From: Silene latifolia
Lineage: Eukaryota > Streptophyta > Magnoliopsida > Caryophyllales > Caryophyllaceae
NCBI RefSeq assembly: GCF_048544455.1
Contig: NC_133536.1
Coordinates: 167,954,325-168,018,324 of the forward strand
DNA length: 64,000 bases
Direction of reading: 5' to 3'
In this document: positions 34,465 through 42,104 of the stretch, piece by piece
Position numbering within the stretch: position 1 is the first letter of the stretch
Layout of the letters: each line of letters starts with the position of its first letter
Notes under the pieces: model-generated
Database searches by the model: none
What the model was told of the DNA's origin: nothing
The model's input: the letters and a program-made list of their open reading frames with translations, nothing else
Made by a program: the position numbers and the translations under genes

Positions 34465-34914
34465 TTGGAGGGTTTCATGACTAGCTTAATGGAGAAGTTT
34501 GAGGAGCATTCCACAAACTTGGCTACGGTCTTGTCTCAAGTTGGACCGTCACAATCTTTGGAGCCGGGTTTGGATGCCTCTCGTGTTTATGCGTGGATGA
34601 GTGAGGTGGATAAGAGGTTAATGGGTTTTGAACGGGAATTGAAGGCAATCCGTGGGGAAGTGTTCCCACATGGTGACCGTCTTACATTTCTCACTAGTCA
34701 AGGTGGAGCGTTGGTCATGCACGGAAAGGCTATGGCTAGTGATCAATCGCTTACATTGGAGGCTACGAAAGCTTTGTCCTTGAAGGTGCTCAACTTTGAA
34801 CGGAGTCTTCAAAGTATGTCCCAACTTGTGCGGAGCTCATTTGATCGTCTTGATGCCTTAGAGCATCGTACTCGGCCCGACTACGTGAACCCTTATAAGA
34901 CCCGCAACATTTAA
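34465..34914 (+). CDS. Extra 3' ORF of the SIRE-type element, unknown function
   Basis: An uninterrupted 149-codon frame (MEGFMTSLMEKFEEHSTN to a TAA at 34912) follows RNase H and precedes the polypurine tract. It is helical and rich in Leu, Glu and Ser with coiled-coil character (FERELKAIRGE, LNFERSLQSMSQLV), with no signal peptide or transmembrane stretch. Related SIRE/Maximus elements carry an additional ORF here, sometimes labelled envelope-like. The upstream part of this ORF (about 34330-34464) seems broken by a stop, so the ATG used may not be the original start. It is the only long stop-free frame in the element's 3' region. Confidence 0.5.
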   Translation: MEGFMTSLMEKFEEHSTNLATVLSQVGPSQSLEPGLDASRVYAWMSEVDKRLMGFERELKAIRGEVFPHGDRLTFLTSQGGALVMHGKAMASDQSLTLEATKALSLKVLNFERSLQSMSQLVRSSFDRLDALEHRTRPDYVNPYKTRNI

Positions 34915-35393
34915 TCTCCTCTCGTCTTACCATATTTAGCCCTTTCTATTTTTAGTTTTCTTTTTCATTTTCTCATGGTGTGTTGCAAACTTATCATTCG
35001 GTCCATTTTGGCATACACTTGTGGTTATGGCCCAAGTGTCTCTTTAAACATGTGTTATTCGGCCATTTGGCTTAAAACATGTTTTCTTAAGTTTGTGTGA
35101 TAATTATTTTTTAGATACTTATAGTTATGCGTGCTAAATTTGCTCTTTATGACGTTTTATCTCTTGTCTCGTCTTATATTATTCTAGTCATTTCTATTTT
35201 ATTCTTAACTTTTTGATGATGTCAAGAGGGGGAATGAACGTCTATAGTAAGCATCTACCTAAGCTTGCTCCTTGTCAAGACCAATTGTCTCTTGAAGTCC
35301 TTAAAGTTTCGGTTTTATGATTATTAAGATGACGGTATTATATTGAGGAGAAACTCTTTACTTAGTCACAAAATTAGGAGACTTGCCATCATC

Positions 35394-35407
35394 AAAAAGG
35401 GGGAATT
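35394..35407 (+). promoter_or_regulatory. SIRE polypurine tract
   Basis: AAAAAGGGGGAATT immediately before the 3' LTR start TGTTGAACC. Confidence 0.85.
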
Positions 35408-36247
35408 TGTTGAACCATATAGCTTATATGATTGTGTTTTGATGATGTCAAAGTGCTTTATAATTTATATACTTGTTGCTCATAATCGTTTTTTAAGTCC
35501 TTTAGATTCAACTTATCTAATACAAGCAACAAAGAACTTGTGATGGAAGTATACAATAGTCAAGCCCTTATTCAAGATCAAACGATTAAAGATTCATTCA
35601 AGATTTATGTAAAGACGAAGTCCGTCTAATGATTAATCAAGCTTGGATGATGACGTAGCCTATATTCGAAGATCCCCCTGAAGATTAGAATAGTATAGGT
35701 GATTATCTCGCAATGATAACCAAGAATAAGTTTCTTGAATTGGTAATGTTATAGCTTTGCAGCTATAACATTACTAGTAAAAGAGCTCAATGTTATCGCT
35801 CTCCTACTATAACATTGAGATGCTGAGTTTATTATACACGACATATAATGTTTCAAAATTGTTTTAAAGTTTATTTCGAATGTTTTGATAAAAGTATTTA
35901 TATAATAAAGTCCGGTTTAGTGCGAAGTTCGGTTTTATGTTGAACGTTGACTAGTAGTTGTTTTGGGCCAACTTATGAGTTGGACCATGCTACTAATTAG
36001 GGTTTCAACATAACCTCTCTTAAAACCTAAATTCTAACCCATATATTAAGATAGGGTTTGAACGAGTCACGAGGCATATGAGTCGTGACATCTCGTGTAG
36101 ATTAGGGTATATCTTGTAAAGATTTTATTCTGTAAAGAATATCTTTACATATCTTATATATCTTACTTAATATATTTGTTTATGTTAAAAAATATTCTTG
36201 TTATAAAAAATCCTATCATATCTTAGAATTTATAGAAAAGATAATAT

Positions 36248-37844
36248 AGAAAAGGGATCCTATAAGTCCACCTTATTTAGGTGAGTCCTTGAGTCCTCAT
36301 CCTAACCTTTGGATCTAGATAATGAATGGCTAAGATTAGACTAAAATAGTGGGCTGGGATTTAAATACTTCAAAACCCTAATTTCTCAACTTTCCTCTCA
36401 TTCCACTCCACTGCCTCACTTCCCTCTCTCCCTCTCATTTTCACACACTCTCTCATCTCTCTACAACTCCACCACCACCGACAAAACAGACACCATACAA
36501 CACCGCTTTCTCACTTTGCCGTCACCATCTGCCTCTCACCTCGTCGCCGCCACTACGCCGTCACCATGGCCAGCCCGTCCTTTCACATCTCGTTTTTTTT
36601 TTTTTCAGATTTCGTTTTCTTTTTCGTGGTGGTGGTGTTTGTTAACCGTGGTGAGTGTTTTTTTCTTTTTCGGTGGTGGTGGTAGGTTTTAGACGGTGGG
36701 GGGAGTGTTGTCGCGTTGTTTTTTTCTTTGTTCTTCGCTCAGATCTTTTTTTTTGTGTTTTTTTTTCAACTTTTCGTCTCTTTTTGGTGGTGGTGGTGGT
36801 GGTTGTTCACAGTGGTGAGTGTTGTTGTCGGTGCCATATTAACGGTGGTTGTTTTATTTTCCGTTTTTTTTTCCTTTTGGGCTGGTGGTGGTTGGTGTTG
36901 ACGGTGTGGTGTGATGTCGTGTAGTATTTTTTTTTTGTTCATTTTTTGGTTGGCTGATAGCGGCTTGTTGTTGGTGTTATGGTGTGTTGTTCTTTCTTTC
37001 TTTCTCCTCTCGTCCTCTCCATTGCAGATCTGTTTTTTTTTTCATTTTTAGATCTGATTTTAATGGGTTGGTGGGGGTTGTTAGGTTGGTGGTGGTTGTT
37101 CGGTGTGGGTAGGGTCAGGTGTGGGTGATGGCTGTGGTGGTGACGGGATGGATGATGGTGGTGGTATTGTCGGTGGTTGACTAAAGTTACACGCTTGACA
37201 GACTAGAGTTACTCGCTTGACGGACTAGAGTTACACTCTAAACAAGCTAAAGTTACACTTTAAATGACTGAAATTACATTCTTAACGGCTGAAATTACAC
37301 TTTTAACAGGCTGAAATTACACTCTTAACAGACTGAAATTACCAGACTGAAATTACACTCGTAACAAACTGAAGTTACACTCTTAATGAACTGAAGTTAC
37401 ACTCAAAATGGTCTCAAGGATTTACATTAAACTTACTGTTAAAATTATATAAATTCAACCTATAATAAAAATTACATAAATTTAAATTTTAACATAAAAA
37501 GAACTCTTAAAATAATAAAGTTACACTAGTAAAACAGTGAAGTTACACTCAAAAGTGTTGAAATTACATAAAAAACCGTAAAGTTACACTCATAAAATAT
37601 TGAAATTACATAAATCGTTAAAATTACATAAAATCAAATTTATATATTCAAAATATTAAAAAGATAGGCATAAATTCAAAATTTTGTATAAAAAAATAGC
37701 CATAAATTCAAATTTTATATAAAAAATAGCCTTAAATGATTAAAGTTACACTCATAAAGTACTGAAGTTACATCCAAAAAATGAGTGGCTAAGATTAGGA
37801 CTTAGGGACTCAACCAAATTTGTGGACTTATAAGAACTCCTCTC
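36248..37844 (+). mobile_element. Non-autonomous TIR transposon (possibly Mutator-like) in the SIRE LTR
   Basis: Comparison with the other SIRE LTR defines this insertion cleanly. Its ends are imperfect inverted repeats of roughly 45-50 bases sharing TATAAGTCCAC and, further in, GAGTCC. ATAT flanks both sides (36244-36247, 37845-37848), matching the empty site. A similar sequence, ATGARTGGCTAAGATTAG, occurs near both ends in direct orientation. Inside are a pyrimidine-rich tract with CACCACCACCG (36390-36570) resembling a plant gene 5' leader, G/T-rich DNA, and an array of short repeats (37180-37790). There is no transposase. The long TIRs suggest a Mutator-like element, but the short duplication does not fit the usual 9 bases. 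Confidence 0.8.
37180..37790 (+). repeat. Degenerate array of ~20-24-base AAATTACACTC repeats
   Basis: Units such as CTGAAATTACACTCTTAACAG recur with variants GAGTTACAC, AAGTTACACTC and GAAATTACATAAA. Periodicity is regular at first (37180-37400), then decays. There are no conserved spacers of CRISPR type; it is a minisatellite internal to the transposon. Confidence 0.8.
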
Positions 37845-38606
37845 ATATTTGAATAGATTATATTCTATCTTTTGGAATATTCTTTATTATCTTTTAGGCT
37901 TCTAGGAAAGAAATAATAGAAGATATGATTTGTTAAGATATCTCCTATTATTCGGCTATTAGGGTTTGTGTAAACCGAGTTGCCTACTCTTTCCTTTCTA
38001 TAAATACCTTGCCCTTTACAACATTCAAAATAGAGACCTTAAGCATAGAAATTGATCTTATTTTTACAAAGCAAATCGTGTGTTTCAAAGCTGAAAACCG
38101 TTTTGTTATTTTTGAAAGGTCGTGTATTTTAAACTCGTATACTTGTTCTTATTGTTATCGTTATAAGATAATAGTGCTTAGTTGATTTCTTTCTCGTTCA
38201 TTAACGTGAACTATTAGAAGAATCATTAGTGCTATCTTATTAGCGTAAGTTAGTCACTCGAGTATTTAACGGTACTCATTGTGTTACAGCTAGAGTTAGT
38301 TGTACGAGTTGGGTTAGTAAATTTGTAATCCGGAGAAAGGTAGTAAATTTATTAATCGAGAATAGTGGGCGTAGGTTTCGAATTGTGAAACTGAACCACT
38401 TCAAAAACCCGTGTGTCTCTCTTTCTTTCGTTTATTTGCTTTGCTTTTAATTCGTTAATTAGTTAATTAGTTAATTAGTTAAAGTTTAATCAATAAACTT
38501 TAAATAATTAATTATACCTACATAATCGAAAAAGTATTAAAAAGTTTTAAATCCTCAATTCGCCCCCACCCCCTGAGTATTTTGGATCAATAGACTCTTC
38601 ACCATC

Positions 38607-39321
38607 CCATGCCATGTTTTCACACTTATAGCCGTCCCACCGGGGGGACGAGATCTATCCCACCGGGACAAGGTCACCCCGTACCGGCCGGGACACCCTC
38701 TATACCGGACCAGGATGGCCTCTAGCACCACTGAAAATATGGTAGATGGATTGGCGTCGAAAAATTAAGTGGTTTAGCCACTTGAATCACTCGATTCAGA
38801 GCCCGTATGAGTAAATGGGTCCCGTTATACCGTTTCAAGTTCTATAAATGTATACCCTTAGTGTTTGATTGTTGTTTGTGCTTTTTATTCTTATCATGGC
38901 CAAGGTTTTCCCTTGTTGACTCGTATATGCTTATGGGTGGTTCGGATTTTGGTTTGTTTGCGTTTTGCCTCGTGTTTCGTATTACTTAATTCATTTGTTA
39001 TCGGTTGTTTATATTTTGTTCAAGTGACATGTACATATGAATTAAAATGTTTAGCCATGTTATACAAGTATGAAATGACTTAGTATATTTCATTTATTGG
39101 TTATTACTTGGTCATTTTCATGTTTCCATCATATTTCAAGTAGGAGTGATTTATTCTAAGTAACTACTTGTGATGGGTCGTATTCTTGTGAAATTGCCAT
39201 AATGTTATGCCTTCTTTCTTGACTTATCTTTACGCCTTACTTGTGCCGTTCTGCCAAGTGTTAGTTAACTCATGATCTTTCCGCCTCTTTCGTGTCTTTA
39301 TGGCGAATTCGGGGTACTCGA
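38607..39321 (+). repeat. Probable Tekay-A LTR, middle part
   Basis: This is the continuation of the SIRE target sequence after the CCATC duplication. GTCCCACC...GGGACAAGG motifs continue the GTCCCA-rich DNA found left of the SIRE element (26730-26834). Assignment to the LTR is by position only. No gene is seen. Confidence 0.45.
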
Positions 39322-39636
39322 TGTAACACCCCGACCCAAACCGGGTCGGGAGCGGTTACTTATGATAGCTCACCAGGCTGTGTACATTCCTTTCAGATCA
39401 ACACGAGTTCTTTATAGCTCATTTTGTCCTCACTCATGCGCATCTTGGGAACCTCCTCAGAAGGTCACCCATCCTAAGACTACTCCCTGCCAAGCACGCT
39501 TAACTTTGGAGTTCTTTCGCATGTATGACCATAAAAGAAAGTGCACTTTGTTGATAGGAGTAGTACTTTCAATCCCTTTAAGCACTAGTCATTTAAGCCC
39601 ATCACTGGACCTCTTCAATTAACGTGGGGTGTTACA
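39322..39636 (-). repeat. Cassandra 3' LTR
   Basis: 315 bases, TG...CA ends, with a 5S-like segment (39449-39522). The polypurine tract ATCACCCCCACTT (complement AAGTGGGGGTGAT) adjoins it at 39637-39649. Confidence 0.92.
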
Positions 39637-39797
39637 ATCACCCCCACTTGAGGAACGCAACGTCCTCGTTGCTTCTCGGAGCGTAACCGCTAACCCAGAA
39701 TCCTCCCCCGCTAGGTGGGTGATCAAAATGGAGCGTATAACAACTGCCTCCAAAAGCGTATAACAACTACCTCCCATCACCACACGGTAGCAGGGTT

Positions 39798-39809
39798 GCT
39801 CTGATACCA
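39798..39809 (-). promoter_or_regulatory. Cassandra primer binding site (initiator tRNA-Met)
   Basis: The minus strand reads TGGTATCAGAGC, two bases from the 5' LTR. Confidence 0.88.
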
Positions 39810-39811
39810 CT

Positions 39812-40127
39812 TGTAACACCTCGGCCCAAACCGGGTCGGGAGCGGTTACTTATGATAGCTCACCAGGCTGTGTACATGGCCTGACATATCAACACAGGTC
39901 CTTTATAGCGTATTTTTTCCTCACTCATGCACATCCCGGGAACCTTACCAGGAGGTCACTCATCCTAAGACTACTCCAAGCCAAGCACGCTAAACTTTGG
40001 AGTTCTTTCGCATGTATGACCATAAAAAAAAGTGCACTTTGTTGATATGAGTATTACTTTCAATCCATTTAGGCACTAGTCATTTGAGCCTATCATTGGA
40101 CCTCTTCAATTAACGTGGGGTGTTACA
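39812..40127 (-). repeat. Cassandra 5' LTR
   Basis: 316 bases, visibly diverged from its partner at scattered positions, with TG...CA ends. It contains the 5S-like segment at 39938-40014. Confidence 0.92.
39938..40014 (-). other. 5S rRNA-like sequence within the Cassandra LTR
   Basis: On the minus strand it contains GAACTCCAAAGTTTAGCGTG, then CTTGG, then TAGTCTTAGGATGAGTGACC, a close match to the central and 3' parts of plant 5S rRNA, which include the internal pol III promoter. The other LTR (39449-39522) is closer to 5S at some positions (GTTAAGCGTGCTTGG, GGATGGGTGACC). It is not a 5S gene: the 5' third and terminator are not conserved. Confidence 0.85.
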
Positions 40128-41235
40128 CTCGACTTCCGTTCTGATGATCGAGTCTTGGATGCAAAACGTGTATCGCTTGTCAAATCGGGAAAAGTACACC
40201 CCGAGAATCTGGCCAGTTTTAGACTAGGAACGTATATATTATCGTCATCCTACCAGAAGAAATTGAGTCTTAGAGAAGTAACTGTCTTGCTTTTTTATGG
40301 TCATTGGCATATGTCTTTCTACACGAGAGTTTACATCTTATGTGGTTGAATGTAAGAGTCTTGGTCCTATCGGATACTAAAGGTGAGATGGAAGCCTTGT
40401 TGTTGCGATATGATCGCCGAGATTGATGCTCCCATCCGTTCTGATGGTGAAATGCAAGTCACGAGTGCGCATGTTACATTAATAGCCACGTCCCATGCGA
40501 TGTTTGCTAGAAGATTTCCAAAGTAATGGCTATGGTTTTCAATTATATGTATTGCGATGATTGACTACTCGTTAATATGTCTCACATGACTTAAGTACTA
40601 GTATTGTGTAATTTGGATAGTTGCATATGTCACATTTCATTGGAATTCGTGCTTGTGATTAACTAACCGTATCTATGTTCTTTCATTTACTTCACTTATT
40701 TAAATATGCCTATGACATGATCATTTGCTATTATATCTTGGTTTCTCTTATTATCTTAACATGAATGATCCCATGCTTATTTGTTCAAGTAAATTGTATC
40801 CCGTATTTTTTATGCCTTGTATTATTTGAGTTCTTTCCTATGTTCATTTTGATATAATGTGGCTGGGAGAATCTTGAGTTACTCCCCACTAACAGTGACA
40901 TTCATGTTTCATGAATGACAGGTATTAGTTGGTGTATTTGTGGGGTGAAGACATGTGTGAGCTAGCGATACCTTCACCGTTGGATTTTTGTCTATCGTTA
41001 TGCTTAGACTCACCTTTTAGACCTATTATTCGTGGGATATCTTTTCCCCCTTATTTTCTAGGCTTGGTTTGTAATAATCTAAGTTTGCTTATTGTTGCAC
41101 TCGTTTCGTTATGTTTAGTGAACCCGCGTGGTAAACTTTAATAAGTTTTCAAAATTCATGATTTTCGCTACAATTTACTAGTTATATTTTCCGCTTTAAC
41201 GCGCGGGTTTATATGTAGAGTTTATAACGGGATGT
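40128..41235 (+). repeat. Probable Tekay-A LTR, last part
   Basis: After the Cassandra insertion the target continues. The stretch GAATGACAGGTATTAG (near 40910) followed by a GGGGTGAAGACATGTG segment resembles, in order and spacing, the GACAGGTATATC...GGATGGAGTCATC part of the Tekay-B LTR near its end. The DNA closes with TTTATAACGGGATGTT, which looks like an LTR end lacking the final ACA. A LINE fragment follows at once. No gene is seen. Confidence 0.45.
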
Positions 41236-41907
41236 TGGGGTATTTGGGAGCAGAGAAATAAGGCAATTTTTAAAGATGGGGACTAAAGAGCGTATTTGGT
41301 AGTTGGGAAGGTGCGAGAATTACTATGGGAGATGAGGAGCAGTGAGGACTGGTTGATTCGGGTGGATAGAAGGTACGGGAGGAAGGTGGATGGAAGGGTC
41401 TGGGGGCAGGAGTAAAGATGGTGAATGTGGATGTGGCGGTGTTGGATGGAGTGGGTGTTAGGGTGGGGGTGGTGTATAGGGATGCGGGTGGTGTGGTTGA
41501 GTGGGACGTCATTGTGCTGAGGCCTGGATGCATGGATCCTACAATAGTGGAAGCTGAGGCAAAGTTTCAAGGTTTGAAGGAAGCTCGGCGGATGAATATC
41601 TCTAAAGTCATTGTGGAGGGTGATTGTTTTACTATCATTATTGATGATTTATAGCGGCGACGTAAGGGACATAGTGATATTTTTCAAGTTTATGATGACA
41701 TTTATAGTCTTTGTAATCAGTTCGAAAGTGCGTCGTTTATTTGGGTTCGTAGAAACTATAATTTGGTCGCTCGTGAGCTTGCTCATTGTAGACCGTGGTC
41801 AGTAGATGGTCGGTGTCCTTACCTCTGTATATCGCTGATGTAGCTCGTGCAGATTCTAGTAACTCTATTTCTTAAGCCGCCCTTGTGGGTTTAATTCAAA
41901 AAAAAGA
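41229..41907 (+). mobile_element. LINE 3' fragment with RNase H-like domain
   Basis: The translation begins with CWGIWEQRNKAIF, then a Gly/Val-rich region with VNVDVAVLDGVGVRVGVVYR and EAEAKFQGLKEAR and IVEGDCFTI, the RVT_3/RNase H-like domain of plant LINEs. Frame breaks occur at 41290, 41410 and about 41652. The fragment ends with CCGCCCTTGTGGGTTTAATT and a short A-run (41898-41905), the usual LINE 3' end. The 5' part is missing: either it was truncated at insertion or Tekay-A split it. It resembles the LINE at 45869 more than the one at 49272. No target duplication is seen. Confidence 0.75.
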
Positions 41908-42104
41908 GAACAAATATGAAACTCAGTATCTCCGAGTGACGTCCTACCGCCATCCTTTTTATATTTTGTCTCCTTACTTTGTCGAAAATACAATAACTTT
42001 ATGATGTTTGACTCGGCTTAGAGTGTTGTAAAAATAACTAGAATGATAATGTATTTTAGCATGCATCAGGAGGCCGAGTGTAACAACTACTTTCCCTTCT
42101 CATT

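Larger units (their letters stand above)
26835..38601 (+). mobile_element. SIRE/Maximus-type Ty1/copia retrotransposon
   Basis: LTRs starting TGTTGAACC and ending GACTCTTCA bound the element, flanked by the 5-base duplication CCATC (26830-26834 and 38602-38606). It has an initiator tRNA-Met primer site, one long gag-pol frame with a coiled-coil gag extension, an extra 3' ORF and a polypurine tract, the layout of the SIRE/Maximus lineage. The right LTR is longer than the left (3,194 versus 1,579 bases) because it contains a DNA transposon. Without that insertion the element is about 10.2 kb. It inserted into the Tekay-A LTR region. About ten stops make it inactive. Confidence 0.96.
35408..38601 (+). 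repeat. SIRE 3' LTR carrying a DNA transposon
   Basis: Collinear with the 5' LTR over 35408-36247 and 37845-38601. Two strong inverted repeats are intact: 12-base arms AATGTTATAGCT and its complement around TTGC (35745-35772), and 11-base arms CTCAATGTTAT and complement (35786-35819). The middle is a 1.6-kb insertion described separately. Confidence 0.95.
39322..40127 (-). mobile_element. Cassandra TRIM retrotransposon
   Basis: Two LTRs of about 315 bases (TGTAACACC...GTGTTACA) flank a 175-base internal region, with 5-base target duplication CTCGA (39317-39321 and 40128-40132). On the minus strand each LTR contains a stretch homologous to 5S rRNA, the hallmark of Cassandra. The internal region has a tRNA-Met primer site next to the right LTR and a polypurine tract next to the left LTR. 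It encodes no protein, so it depends on another element's enzymes. It inserted into the presumed Tekay-A LTR. Confidence 0.93.
8486..41235 (+). mobile_element. Nested Ty3/gypsy chromovirus 'Tekay-A', split by three later insertions
   Basis: Collinear parts of one element are spread over this span: gag first half (8486-8877), gag second half with zinc knuckle (21072-21442), protease, reverse transcriptase, RNase H, integrase and chromodomain (21443-24740), polypurine tract, then LTR sequence (24984-26834, 38607-39321, 40128 to about 41235). The interruptions are Athila, SIRE and Cassandra insertions, each with a 5-base target duplication. The 5' LTR and gag start are lost beneath CACTA-1. The chromodomain after integrase places it among chromoviruses. 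The extent of the LTR beyond 26834 is inferred from order and LTR-like layout, not from a second LTR copy. Confidence 0.7.

Noticed and set aside
36655..36924. Hydrophobic 89-codon frame that looks like a membrane protein
   Set aside because: Generated by T-runs and GGTGGT repeats inside the TIR transposon; no family resemblance.
37180..37790. CRISPR-like array
   Set aside because: Repeats are short and degenerate, without unique spacers of fixed length; they lie inside a plant transposon.
38807..39083. Small cysteine-rich membrane protein frames
   Set aside because: Short, overlapping in two frames, no homology, inside LTR-like DNA.
39449..40014. 5S rRNA genes
   Set aside because: Only the central and 3' part of 5S is present, diverged, inside paired TRIM LTRs with a primer site and target duplication.
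41270..41570. Pro/Thr/Ser-rich minus-strand open frames
   Set aside because: Antisense of the Gly/Val-rich RNase H-like part of the LINE fragment; no conserved motif.
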